NCBI GenBank assembly: GCA_021464245.1
Contig: JADCRB010000006.1
Span: 248,001-312,000, forward strand
DNA length: 64,000 nucleotides
Source: Carallia brachiata
Taxonomy: Eukaryota; Streptophyta; Magnoliopsida; Malpighiales; Rhizophoraceae
Direction of reading: 5' to 3'
Shown in pieces: positions 12,110 to 24,363 of this stretch (position 1 is its first letter; every line of letters starts with the position of its first letter). The translations under genes and the position numbers were made by a program. A model generated the notes under the pieces. The model worked only from the letters and a program-made list of their open reading frames with translations, had not been told where the DNA came from and searched no databases.

Positions 12110-14996
12110 GCAGCACATTGAAACAAGGAGCATCGTGTCTGGCCCTGAAAAGGAAGAAGGAATTTTTGTTAGTTTATTAAAAGATCCATCGCCTGTGAAC
12201 ATCGTAGTTCACTCCCTAGCTTGCGTCCGATGTCTAGAAAGGGAGAGGAAAAAAATTATAGAGAGAGAGAGAGATCCTTGACTCAATTTAACTTGAATCT
12301 CACAAAGAGCTAAGAGCCAAAAGCAAAAGAAGAATTTGCTAAACGGCTATTGGCTATAAACAAAAGGCAACAAGGAAATGGGGTCATATTACAAAGCACA
12401 AAGTGAAAAGATAGCTCACGACAAAAAAACAATAGAAAACATTGATATGCTGAATTTTAATATTTTAATTAATATTTTAAGTGAAATTAAGATTAATAAT
12501 TTTAAAATAATATTGATAATTTTTAAAAATAAAAATTAAAAATTATTATTTTTTTATTATAAAAACTATCAATCTTATTTTAATCTTATTTTAAAATTAT
12601 TAATTTTCGTTCTAATCGGAATACTAAATTTCAGCATATGTATTAGTACTAAAAAAACAACCTGTACACGCAAATTTAATGGCATATGTATGCTCAAATT
12701 TTCCTATAATCAGAGCTCGATCACAATTCCCACGAATAAAGATATAATATTGAAAGGAACACATGGACAGACATGAAATGTGGTAAATCAGTTTTTAGGG
12801 GAGCGGTAATAATTAGAACTTAAACTTTTATTTTATAGATTTTGGGTTTTAATTTTAAAAAGGGATAGTGAGATTTATGGAAAGAGAAAATTATTTCATT
12901 ATATAACTCATGAGCTAACGAACTTCCTAATGAATCAAAATAATAGTAATATCACACAAGCATATCTTGATATACGTTCGTGTATATGCATAAAACGTAG
13001 CGTGGAGATGGTGTGGTGTGGACCTGTGGGATAAAAATTCAAGTGCGTTGAGCACACAATGGTGCTATACACGTCACAGAGGTTCAACTTTTTGCCTACT
13101 CTTTCTATCTTAAAGAAGCCACCATCGCCTCTCGTTCCTTTACTTAAATTCTTAGTTCCGTTAGCTTGTTTCATTCTGGATTTAACGCTATCTTTGCCAT
13201 CAGAAGAAAAATTAATAGTAAAAAACGCAGGCACATGATGCCATATTCCACTTTAGATGCCCCACTTATCATCTTATTGCTAGTGCCGTAATAGTATATT
13301 AGTTCTTCTTTAACAAATCCGTAGACTGCCGTGCATTGTCTACAGACCACTAAAACACCCATCTTCCCCCCCCCCCCCCATATCTTCTATTTTTTTATCA
13401 AACAAAACGAAAGTAATATGTTACATTGAATCTCTTTGGTACAGTAAATAATTTTAGAAGGATCCAGCGTCCAAAATTTATCAACGAATTTTGCTGAAGA
13501 AAAACATAATAATAAACTATGATACGTGGTTTCAGGCCATGAATTTTTAAACAAAAACAGTGTCGACATATGAAATTGGAAGGAAAAAATAAACTAAAAT
13601 GGAAAAATGCAATTCAAAATCTTCTCAAAATTGGATATATAGAGCAAAATTGACAAAACTAAGATGCATGTTGAAACAATTGTCACCAATAGTCACCTAC
13701 TAATGAAGTGGTGAATTCACACTGCGAATACAAGTCTTTGTCAAGCTTTTGGAATTGTACAAGAGTACAAATTTCTGTCGTTTTAGCACTACCAACTGCA
13801 TACATGACCTAAATTCAATCTCAACAACTCCAACCATAGGGAATGAATCAAGGGCACACGGTCCCGTACACTCCGTCAGTAGAAAAGACAAACAAATATA
13901 TCTGCATGGCTTGACAACAATTTTACGGTTAGAAAAAAAAAAAGTGGCGGAAATAAATAAATTTTATATTGCCTGACATTGGCTTTATATTTGGTTCACA
14001 GACACATTTACTTCAATCATGTATGGAACATGTCGAACTGCTACTGTTTTGCAACATCGGCTGATACGATTAATGCAAATGAAGCGAAGATTAGCATAAG
14101 TGCTAAGCCGGCTATATATATAAGCCAGCTTGCGCTAGCCTTCTCAAGAAGCAAGCCGATGCACTTAGCATTAAATGATATCTCATTCCACGTTCACTTC
14201 TTTAAGAGGTGATAGCTTACATGGAACCTAAACAGTTCCTCCCTGTTCCTGCTTTTCAAGTTTTGTCTTCTTTTCTTTTTTCCTTTGCTTCCATGTCCAT
14301 TCCCTTTAAAAAAGTTGAGGAATACTATCATTTTTACTAGCAATTAATGGGAGGAGGGGAGGAGGAGATGAACTTCATCAACTTATTCCCTTTTATTCAA
14401 TAAAGCCTTTGCTTTGTCCTTAATTTGATAAATTTCCCCCTGTACCTTTCACCAATTAAATTAATGAATATTCGTAGTAACTCCTTCCAATCTTACTTCA
14501 TAATGGATGACAAATCTCTACTATACGACTGACTTTGCTTCCTATTAACGCAGACGGATGTACAGTAACAGACATTACTAGCTAATTCCAAAATTAATAT
14601 AAGAACCTTCGCTTCCAAATTGAGGACGTGGTTTGAGTAATAATTTGACGTGACATCTAAATACGTTCAATTACCGACACAAGACATGCTTTAAGAACCA
14701 ATCCAAAATCCTAATCTTAGAGCTCTAAGGTTTTGGCTTCTTTTATGTTTAGCTCATACCATCAATAGCAGGAAAAAATTGCTATCTTCGTTGACCAAAT
14801 GCTTAATCCACTTAATCAATATTTGCTCAATAGTTCACATAATGCCCCACAGTACTGAGTCTGAAAGTTACTTCAACATATCAATCACTTACTTTGGTTA
14901 TTACAATATAATGGGTGACATCAGATCCATTTGGTGTTATCAAAAAATGAGCATGCGTGCACCACATTTACAGTGAAGACGCAAAAAAAGAATTTG

Positions 14997-15010
14997 CCTA
15001 TATATATAGG
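14997..15010 (+). promoter_or_regulatory. TATA box of the MYB gene
   Basis: CCTATATATATAGG lies about 100 bases upstream of the MYB start codon. A transcription start about 30 bases downstream would give a leader of about 70 bases. The assignment rests on position and sequence only. Confidence 0.6.
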
Positions 15011-15104
15011 AATGTTGTGCGCCCAGACCTCCAAGCACCAGCAAGCAGGTGAAAAAAGTTAACTTTCTGAGAAAAAGTCGTAGACAGAAGCTAAGAGAGG
15101 AAAG

Positions 15105-16244
15105 ATGAAAATGACGCAAGACGAGATCAGAAAAGGTCCATGGACAGAACAAGAGGACATTGTACTGATCAACTTTGTGCACTTATTTGGAGATCGCCGA
15201 TGGGATTTTATAGCAAAAGTGTCAGGTTTGAAGGTGGCGGGAGACAAATAATAGGTATGATTATCTGGAGATTGGTGGTTCTGTGGAGGAGCTTCCATTA
15301 ACCGCCTATTTTGTTGTAGGTTTGAACAGAACTGGAAAAAGTTGCAGGTTGAGATGGGTCAATTATCTGCACCCCGGCCTCAAAAGAGGCAAGATGACTC
15401 CCCAGGAAGAGAAACTCGTGCTGGAACTTCACGAAAAATGGGGAAATAGGTTTGAGAAATGATCTACAACCTTTTGTTAATGATTTCACTTTTCTTTACT
15501 GCAGATTTTCACACATAACTCTTTGGAATTGGTTTTATTAAGAAGTTTCTGTGGTAACTTAGCTCATCCTAGGACTTGAGATACATAATCAGAAATCGGA
15601 TTTTTAGTACCTCAAAAGGTTTGTTTTTGCTTTACGACAGAAGACTTCATTTGAAAAACCATTAGATTTCTTTTTCAATTTTGTGGCTGTATTTTTCTGC
15701 TATTAGTATTTGATGTAATGCAATTGCATGTAGATGGTCAAGAATTGCTCGCAAACTGCCAGGGCGAACTGATAATGAGATAAAGAACTATTGGAGGACC
15801 CATATGCGGAAAAAGGCTCAAGAGAATAAAAGGGCGATTTCTCCATCAACTCAAGAGAGGAAAAGGGCCATTTCTCCATCATCGTCATCATCCGCCTCAT
15901 TGTCCAATATGACCACAGTGAATTCATCAACTTTCCCAGAGACTGGAGAAGCAAGCTTCTATGATACTGGAGGGCCAGCACGACTAGTAGTTTCAGGAGA
16001 TGAGGCAAAGGAGTCGGTTCAAGTAGGTGAAAATGGGTTCTCAATGGATGATATCTGGAAAGATATTGAAAACACTATTGAACCAGTTTGTGATGGTTTT
16101 AGTGAAGAAGTTAGCCATTTTCCTTGTCCTTCAATGGTTTCTCCGCCATGGGAGTATGGTCCAGACATGCTATGGAGGATGGATGAAGAGGAGAGTAAGG
16201 TGTTTCTCCCTTATGAGCATGCAACAATGTTGTTGATTGGCTAA
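15105..16244 (+). CDS. MYB59: R2R3-MYB transcription factor, MYB48/MYB59 type
   Basis: A nuclear DNA-binding regulator. Three exons, 15105-15225, 15320-15449 and 15734-16244, join in frame to 253 residues. R2 (about 10-61) has Trp13, Trp33 and Trp53. R3 (about 64-112) has Met in place of the first Trp, then Trp85 and Trp104. The N-terminus KGPWTEQED, the phrase LFGDRRWDF and the basic run THMRKKAQE after R3 are typical of MYB48/MYB59. The C-terminal part is Ser-rich (about 120-135) and has the acidic motif [10 protein letters not shown], also seen in that group. Both introns are short and canonical. In Arabidopsis and rice this subgroup is known for conserved alternative splicing of intron 1, and MYB59 is linked to stress and ion responses. 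Here retained intron 1 meets a stop after ten codons. Whether this is the MYB48 or the MYB59 orthologue cannot be settled. Confidence 0.93.
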
Positions 16245-17014
16245 TTATACATTCTTTATTTAGTTTTGTTCATACGTGTAGTTGATGTTTGAGGAAGCTC
16301 TAAGCTGTACACCATGGGTTTTCTCTAAGACATCTAATGTGTAATTGTCTTCTGCATAACAGTGTCAGACTGTTTTATGTGTGTTTACTTATGAGAGAGG
16401 AATAATCTCCTGGAGATGGGTATGCTAAAGGATGTATAATAGAACTTTAAGCTTCAATATTGTTTTCGAATCAAGTTGGTTCAGCATGTTGCTAGAATTT
16501 TGAACCCTTCTGAATAGCAGATGTGGACATTAAATACACACATACACAGCAACAACACACACCCAAGCAGCACGGATGGCAATTATATTTGTTATATCAG
16601 GATTTTCATGTTCTCTCAGTTAGCAATGGAAGCATATCTCAAAATCAAGACCAGTACAGAGTAATCATTGGGCATTTACAGCATATGATTTCCAGTTATT
16701 GATATCTTAATTCCAATTTTGTATAACATATGGACACAATGCTAAATCCAAATAATTATACTTCTAAAAAGCCCTACAGGATGAGCATACTATTTTTCCC
16801 ATGAAAAGAGAAGATTCTTTCATTCCTGTTGTCATTTTCTATAAAATGCATATTCTAAAGATATTTATTCTGACAAACTATTTAGCTTTAACACTTTTGC
16901 CTTCTAGATACCCACATTATAGGTGAGGCAACCCTTCAAAGAATATGGTTAGCTTCTAAAAGTAGGTGACTCCAGCCATACATTTGCACAAAAATTTTCA
17001 CTAGCTATTGTTTA

Positions 17015-17165
17015 ATAGATGTAAAAGTAAGGCTACTCCATTATGATATAGAAGTTTATCGGTTCGAGTCGTGTAAATGGCCCCTCTATAAAAACATGAT
17101 AAGACTGCGTATACATGACCCTTCCCGAGATCCCATAATGTGGAAGCCTTGTGCACTTATACCCT
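17015..17165 (+). mobile_element. Au-type tRNA-derived SINE (diverged)
   Basis: GGTTCGAGTCGTGTAAATGG (17061-17080) carries a polymerase III B box. It is followed in order by CCTCT, AAGACTGCGTATACATGACC, CTTCCCGAGATCCC and GAAGCCTTGTGCAC. This block order is characteristic of the plant Au SINE family, remembered from the family rather than searched. The A-box half is degraded. Related copies occur within the duplicated block at 42237-42330 and 52425-52580. Confidence 0.75.
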
Positions 17166-18889
17166 ATATTATATAGATGCAAAGAGAGGCAGATGGATTG
17201 GTGCTGACATTAATTATGAATTCTTTTTGTCAAGCTTGAAACCATTAAGAATATGGGCTGCTCTGCAGTCTGCACCAAATTCAAAGAGCTTATGTCCTGA
17301 CATTGACAGGGTTTTATCTTACTGGAATTTTATAATTGTGTAGTAGTTAGCCTTAAAGATCCATTAATCAATTTCTAATTGCTAGAGCACCAATATTTAT
17401 TTATCCATATTGACGCACATTTGCAGCCTCTTGTCCAATGAAAGAACTCATACAAAAAGAGAGACGGAAGAAAAAAAAAAAAAAAAGAATGAAAATTAAA
17501 GAATGAAAGGCAGCAATCGTTTCAAGAAGGAGTATGATTCTGATGTGCGACTTTTCAATAGAATGACCCTGCAACATCACTGCTGTCAATGTGGCACTAA
17601 CAAAGCCGTCCAATCTTTTAGAAAGGAGCAAAGGAAAAAATCATTAGGTATAAGCATTGTGCTTATTGAGGTTTTAATAAGTTGTAATCACTAATCTTAC
17701 AGATTCATCCTACATCCCACAGCAATTATCACCTGAAAAGATGAGCTTCTGGGATTTTCAGGAGTGCCACACATACTGTGGCATAGCCATATTTTGTGGG
17801 GCAGGGAGAGAAGTAACATCTTTTGCTAATCTTCACATTTTTTTCCCCTTTTTCCTATTGTAATAAACATATGAATTCTACCTTATTACCCCAAGAGGAA
17901 AGTAACATTATTGCACTTGCATTTGTATCCAAGAAACAGAGCCTGAACTAGAAAATCTTGCCATTCCTGTTCACTTTCTACCCTTTATTCTTCATTCTCA
18001 CTGAACCTGAAGTAGAATCAAAACTAGTGGCAGAGACACTGACATTTGAATTCAAGCATTCAAGTTTCGAAGTCTGTTTTAGTAGATATCACACATTTTA
18101 TGCACAGTAAAAAGGCAATGGAAACATCAGGCTGGCCAAACTCTATGCCGAGAACTTCAAATCTCGCACATGTATCCCAAAATTACGGCCTTGCTCACTG
18201 ACAAACATGGCAAAACAAACCCAGTCTAATTTATTTCTTTCATGATGAACTTACCTCACACAGAATGTAAGATAGGAAGTGGTTAGATAAATTTGTTATC
18301 AACTTAAACCTCATCTATTGTATGATCTATGATAAACACCGATCAAAGCCAGAGCCTATGGTGAGGTTTGATAGGGCATGGTAGAACGAGAACGAGATTT
18401 GAGCCTTCTAAAAGCTTCATTATTCGTCTTAATCGACTACTATCACTTGAAAATCACACTTCATGATGCATCATCAATTCATCATCAACTAGTATTGATT
18501 GAAAATCACACTCCACCTCCGTCCAATCACACGTATGTCTCTTCCTATACTAATGTTATCACCAATACAACCCTAACTAATCTAATAAGCGCCACAAAAA
18601 AAAAAAAAAAACAAAAACAAAAACAAACAAACCACTTGCTTCCTTTTCACTTTCTCCTTTAAATGTGCTCAAAAATCTTGTTTCACATAAATCACACAAT
18701 TTGAGATACATGAAATGCGACTTAACCGGCGCAGAGAATTTGCATAAACATTGCATCTAATTCAAAATAGCAAAAGAGCACAACAAAAAATAATAATAAT
18801 AAAATAAAAAATTGCGATGAAAAGGAAATTAGTTGTAGTTTAATTTCCAGTTCAAAAAAAAAAAAAAATCCCAATTTCTACAGGTAATA

Positions 18890-19320
18890 TGATTTACCGG
18901 TGTTCGATCTCGATTGAAAGCCTGGCTGCGAAGAATTGGCAATCAATTGAAGCTTAAATCGCCAAAATGGCATGCAATTAAGATCTGCACGTAAATAAAG
19001 AAATTTGAAAAATCAGTTACGGAGAGTGATTACTCGTACGAGCTAATAAAGTCTGTTTGGTTACCGAGAAAATCTGAGACGGGAAAATAAATGAAGAGAC
19101 GAGAGAGTTAAACGGAGGAGGTGATTTACTTTAATTTTTCGAGTTTCCGGCGATGAAATGGGCAAACAGGCGGCATGGATTTCACATTACGGGATTTCGA
19201 GTTCGAGATGGCGAATTTGCTCGGACGACGAACTGCGAAACGACGGCGCACTTTTGGTGACTTCAAGCATTTCGCGCGCTTACGAATGTATCCTAAACAG
19301 TGTCGTTTTAGGAGCAAGCG
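18890..19320 (-). promoter_or_regulatory. Possible minus-strand promoter and spliced leader
   Basis: This patch is less AT-rich than its surroundings. On the minus strand it reads like a plant 5' region: an inverted repeat CCTAAA...TTTAGG at 19292-19312 around an ACGACACTGTTT element, pyrimidine-rich leader, an acceptor-like ACGTGCAG near 18985 and a donor-like CACCG-GTAAAT near 18898. I could not find a convincing coding exon further along the minus strand. It may drive a non-coding RNA or be the relic of a lost gene. Confidence 0.35.
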
Positions 19321-20306
19321 CGGCTAATTACACATTACTAGTCCCTAATCACGGATTGTGTCATTTTCTGAAAAGGAAGCAGAAATCCAAATTATTAGGG
19401 CTCGTTGTAGTTTACTGATTAGAACATTGATTTGTATCATGTAAGTCATGCATTCTAATGTTTGCCTAGGTGTTTAGGGGTTGAGGCAATGCTATAAACA
19501 TAATTATGAGTTAAAATATTCATCTAACTATTTTATGATGACTGAAATACTATTCTTACTTTTTTATTTATTAAATAAAAAAAAATTATAAAGATATCCA
19601 AACTTATAAGTTGATGTTATTTTTGGGTCATGTTAAGTGTAAAGAATCGTTAAGTTAAGTTCAATAGATTGAGGTATATATCATTGTAAAATCTCCAAAA
19701 AAAAAAATAATTATATAAAATATATCATAATTATATCTCAAAATTAGATTTAAGCTTATAAGCATAGTTTTCCAGATACGCTTAACATTATAAAAATATT
19801 ATTTCTAACAAAACATTGCACAATTCTCACTTTGTTCTTTTTTATTCCTTTTTTTTTTTTTTTGTCTTTTAGTAATAGCTGGCAATACTGCTCGACACAT
19901 TCTAATAAACAAGTTATTTGAAAAATTCGCAAGTTTCGCTTAATAAAACCAGACCCATTTTATTACTGAAAGATACCTTATACCAAATTTTGTGCAACTC
20001 ATTTTTTTAAATGAGTTAAATTTAAACGTATCAATGTTTGATTCAATTCGACTTCATTGTAGCCCTACGGTTGCTACCCGTTTGCGCTAGCAAATCTTTG
20101 TTACGAGAGCACGCACAGACTGGTGTGCATTAAATTGACAATCCGAATGCTTGGGGCAAAAATGAAAACATAAGATATCAGAATAACCAAGGTAAGTCAA
20201 TTTTTTTATCAAGAAAAAAAGGTAAGTCAATTTCAATTTTACTTCTTTTTCTCTTCCTCTAAAAAAAAAAGAGGAAAATAATTGTACTTCTTTTTCTCTG
20301 AACACA

Positions 20307-20410
20307 GTGGACTGGATCAATAGGCATTGAGCCAACAGCGACAACGGGATTGTCTAGGCATTTCACTTGTCCATCTCGATACAACAGAACATATAACCAA
20401 CGCCTTAGAT
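20307..20410. repeat. Direct repeat upstream of dehydratase gene, copy 1
   Basis: About 100 bases beginning GTGGACTGGATCAATAGGC and containing CACTTGTCCATCTCGATAC recur in direct orientation at 20692-20797. The copies are diverged, with several substitutions and small indels. Their role is unknown. Confidence 0.8.
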
Positions 20411-20691
20411 TACCACCACTTAGACGTTCAAATGGTTAACAATTCGTTCTTACATCAGAGATCACGATTTAAAATCGCGTTAAGTTAAGTAATAGTAAGA
20501 ATAAATTTATTATCAACGTAATATTCAAGTATAATTTGCTCTCTATAACTTAATTTTTTTTTGTCCTAAAGAAATGACTACAATCACACAGAAAAAATAA
20601 ATGAAAAGTAGACGAACTCTGTTGCTGCAAAGAAACACACCTTACTATCAGAGCGTGCCCACGCCTCAATTTGTACATTTCTCCTAACGAG

Positions 20692-20797
20692 GTGGACTGG
20701 ATAGATAGGCCATTGGCCAACAGGTCGACTAACGGATTGCCGAGACAATTTCACTTGTCCATCTCGATACAGCCGAACATACAACCAACGCCCAGAT
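20692..20797. repeat. Direct repeat upstream of dehydratase gene, copy 2
   Basis: Second copy of the 20307-20410 repeat, ending about 60 bases before the dehydratase start codon. It therefore lies in the likely leader or core promoter. It includes CACTTGTCCATCTCGATAC identically. Confidence 0.8.
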
Positions 20798-20857
20798 TGT
20801 TTTTTGTGTTATTGTCAGTTAAACAGAAGTCCGGCAAGGGGGGGCTTTCTGCCAAAT

Positions 20858-23407
20858 ATGTCAGGATTTTTAAAGCTTTATCTCTTCGCTTACAATTCTC
20901 TGCAGGCCATTGGATGGTAATCTAATGAATCTGCTTTCGCATATCCCTCAATCCCGACCTACTCTCAGTCAGTTCCTCTTTGTGTGAATTGTATTATGTT
21001 CCATGACAGGGCCACTGCTTTCTTTAGAATTTCGAGCAACTTTATTTCCACTCTGTCAGTCAAAGGAGCTTATGCCTCTGCTGGAGAATTAATCTGTCAG
21101 TCCCTTCTTTTCCCTTAATTTCTTTCAAGTAACGTTCTTCTGTTTGGTTATCTTAATTGGGTTCTGGTTGAAATTGCATATTAAATTGGTTTATCTGTAT
21201 CTGGTTTTTCATGGAAGGTTTATTGCAAATAATTGGGTTTTTGGAAGTGATACATGGAGCATTGGGTCAGTCCATATCAAGTTCTAAGCTTTATTTGTAT
21301 CTGAATTGATTTTTCTCTTCCAAATTGCCTAATTGAACTAATTCTGTTTCCCTTTTCTGAAAAAATATGTGAAGGAATTGTTCCTACTGGAGTGCTGTTT
21401 CCTTTTATGCAATGGGGAGGAAGAACCCATTTTGTGTTGGCCATTGTTCGTAACATAATAGAGGTTGTCTTTTAGCTTCATTTCAATTCGTGGAGACCCT
21501 TTATATTCTATGCAGTGACTTTTTTGATAACCTTCTATCCGTATTTCTTTTTTAAAATGTTTTTGTCTCATTAAATTCCCGGCATCATTGAATGTAGAGT
21601 TGAACTGAGTAAAGCATTGTATTGTATTTTACAGTTAACACTGATGCAATGATCATGAAATGTATTGTAGGTCCAGAACTTGCCTTCGGTTTTTATCACT
21701 TTTGTTGCTTGGAGCCTAGCCGAGGTCAGTTTTTTGGTGATTATGTTTTCGTCATACAGACAGCCGAATTATCATGGCCTGTCTGCATGTAGCTAGGAAA
21801 TTCCACTTTTACATTTGATATCAAAATGGACTGAGCATTCTGCGAAAGTATATTTAGTTGCCACATTCACTCTTTTTTGCTGGTGCAAATGTGGTAGAAA
21901 GGAGTGAAAATGCATAATTGGCAAAGTATGTAGAGCGTTAGATTGTCAGTTTAGTGCAAGGTTGCCAAAGAAGGTGTTGGCAATGTAATAGTGACTACTG
22001 TCATGCACAGGAAGCTAAGGGATGTGTATATTTTTTAGGCAAGACGGGAAGAGATAGCTCCTAGGATGCTTAAACTGGTCACGAGTCTGACCTTATTCAA
22101 TGCAATTGGCCTGTCAATGAATTTACTAACCTTTTTCTTTTTTGTTGAGAGAATGAATTTACTAACTTGTTATGCTTATGAAATTTGTAATTCAACGTTA
22201 GAAGGCTTTCTCAAATGGGGCATCCTAGGGTAAATTTCATTGATGTAACTGTTGTTAAGTTATTTGTTGATCATCTGAATTTCAGCGTACTTTTCCTGTT
22301 AAATTTCTCTGTTCACTTTATATCTTGGAACAAAGAACGGAAAATGATATGGATGTGATCTTGGACATAGATGATCAGATATCCCCATTATGCTTTCCTC
22401 TGTATAGGAAGTTCCACGTCCTGGCTTACATACCTCAGGTATGAATTTCATTCCCGTGGCTGAAATTGTGCTATTGCCATGGAGGCCAGCTTCCTTGTAT
22501 GTATTATATAGCTTTTGCTTTTCACTAGGTATACTGCATTCATTGTGCTGTACCCAATAGGAATTCTTCCGGGTGAAAGTGAGTGCTTGATACGTCTAAT
22601 CTACCTTAATTTTCATTTCTTTAATCTCAATGAAGAAAATTTTCTTGTCATTTTGAATGAGAATCTGCCCCTTAATTGGTCACTTTGTCTTAATTCCTTC
22701 TTGCCTTTCTTTGTACAGTGTGGCTCATGTACCAAGCACTTCCATTGGTGAAGAAGAAGAACCTCTATGGGGACTTTTTTGCTGCTCTCCCATTCAGCTA
22801 TCATGAATTTCTCGTGGTATGGCCAACTTCTTGTGAGACCTGCTTGGTCACCCTTTTCTTGTCTTCGTATTCACGTTAGAGTAGTCGATATCAATGTTTT
22901 GCACCATCTGTATCGATTCACTTTTCTAATATGTTGATTCGGATTTGTACACTAATTTTCATCATCCTTCTCAAATTAGACTTGCCAACACTGATCTAAA
23001 TGGAATCCAACATATCTATTATCAGTTTCTGGGCAGGTTAGAGGCTGAGTTTTTTAAATCTGTAAGCTGCATTTTCGAATGGGCCCCTGGTGTCCATTGG
23101 AAATGGACCTTAGATTACTCTGCTATATGTTTGTGTGCTCGCAGCATAACCACTTGATATGACAGTAATAATTTTGGTATTTGCTTAATAGATGCTAAGA
23201 TATTTCAAAAATTTTCTATGGAATTTTTATCCATGTGAGTTGAAGGGCCACACCTTTTATTTTATCAGTTTTTTAAACGGTTGTTGGGATTTCTTGAGTC
23301 AGGTTGTGCTCGTGTGCTATCCCTTCCTCTGGTTCCGACTGTACCTTCACCTGTTGAAGCAACGGCGGTCAAAACTGGGTAGACACCACGGAAAGAAGAA
23401 TGCATGA
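20858..23407 (+). CDS. Very-long-chain 3-hydroxyacyl-CoA dehydratase (HACD/PTPLA family)
   Basis: Catalyses the dehydration step of fatty-acid elongation in the endoplasmic reticulum, as PASTICCINO2 and yeast Phs1 do. Nine exons with canonical junctions join in frame: 20858-20916, 21010-21095, 21218-21265, 21375-21463, 21671-21724, 22371-22438, 22529-22578, 22719-22816 and 23303-23407. They give 218 residues, close to the usual plant length of about 220. The start is fixed by the N-terminal MSGFLKLYLFAYNSLQAIGW, typical of the family. Hydrophobic segments run along the whole chain. EMIRYPHYA (112-120) and RYTAFIVLYPIG (135-146) are signatures. Tyr143 and Glu151 are the likely catalytic pair. 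They are eight residues apart because of an LPGE sequence, against seven in Phs1, a feature I associate with a plant paralogue distinct from PAS2. The Lys/Arg/His-rich C-terminus may act in ER retention. Convergent with the aquaporin gene. Confidence 0.93.
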
Positions 23408-24363
23408 ATGCATAACTTCACGGTTCAAAATTGAGAAATTATTAATATTCAGTGGATGTGAAAGGTAGTTTGGCCAGAAAAATAAGACAGGATTTAGCAT
23501 GTACAGGTCTTTGTACGTCGATCTCTCTGGTACATAGGCCACGTACATTTATTCCAATGTAAGAAGCAACTACATTGCCCTATGTTAAACTGATCCCAAA
23601 TCCATATGCTAAAATCTGATGATTTGTTTCATCTACTGCTTTATTCAGGGTATAGCACTAAATTTCACACCATCGTACTTATGTTGCACGATTCTGGGTT
23701 CCTAAATTGACCTTAAATGCTCGGATTGAACCCTTCAGACCCGATTGTGTCTAAAATTGTGTGTATTGATGTGGTACTAAAGTTGAACATTCTTTACTTC
23801 TTCAAGCAAGTTTGTAATGTGATATTGCCTTTCTCAGTTGCTTTATAATCTAAAACTTGCCACTTTCCGGTTGATGGCTTCAAATCAGTATGGAAGAGTT
23901 TTGTCTCGAGTTGATCATTATCAGAAAAATCTGACATGCCGGTTTTTGAACCATAATGTTATGGTTTCCTGTAGCTAAGAAATTTCGGGCATTGTGTTTT
24001 TTTTTTTTATCTAAGTTCTCTACATTTATGTTTGATTAAAATTCTTTCTTCTGACCATTTTTTTTCCATGTGATGGAGACGGACCAGCTGCATGATGCTT
24101 TCTAATTATTTAGTGATTAACGTTATCTAACTACAGGTCTATTTGCATTAGTTTCTGACTTCAATTTTTTAAGTCTAATTAGTGCAAGTCTTCGCCTAAA
24201 AGGCTAAAAAAAACATCGCGAATTGAGCAAACGCATTCAAAATACTAAACCAATGGTCGAAGAAAAACAAGACAAAACCACAGGAATCAACAATTAACAG
24301 AAACCAGATACAAACAAAACAACACCAGCAGCAACACTTGAAATCAAAGAGACTTCAAATTTC
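23408..24363. other. Convergent 3' region between dehydratase and aquaporin genes
   Basis: It should hold the 3' untranslated regions of both flanking genes. It is T-rich on the plus strand with no obvious ORF or repeat. No polyadenylation signal stands out enough to call. Confidence 0.6.

Larger units (their letters stand above)
8365..14996. other. Intergenic region without a recognised gene
   Basis: AT-rich sequence with a GA microsatellite (8366-8385), several short orphan ORFs with no recognisable domain, a MULE-like foldback element (10798-11313) and promoter-like patches near 9587 and 12048. A poly-C tract lies near 13367. I see no RNA gene or convincing exon. ORFs of 60-100 codons here have no codon or domain signal that I trust. 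Confidence 0.65.
16245..20857. other. Intergenic region between MYB and dehydratase genes
   Basis: Contains a SINE (17015-17165), many short A-runs, a possible minus-strand transcript leader (about 18890-19320) and a direct repeat upstream of the dehydratase gene. No protein domain is recognised. A minus-strand stretch of about 32 open codons near 17980-18065 is suggestive of an exon but matches no family I know. Confidence 0.6.

Noticed and set aside
15012..15062. Upstream ORF of 16 codons before the MYB start
   Set aside because: Its ATG lies within a few bases of the TATA box, so it is probably upstream of the transcription start and not in the mRNA.
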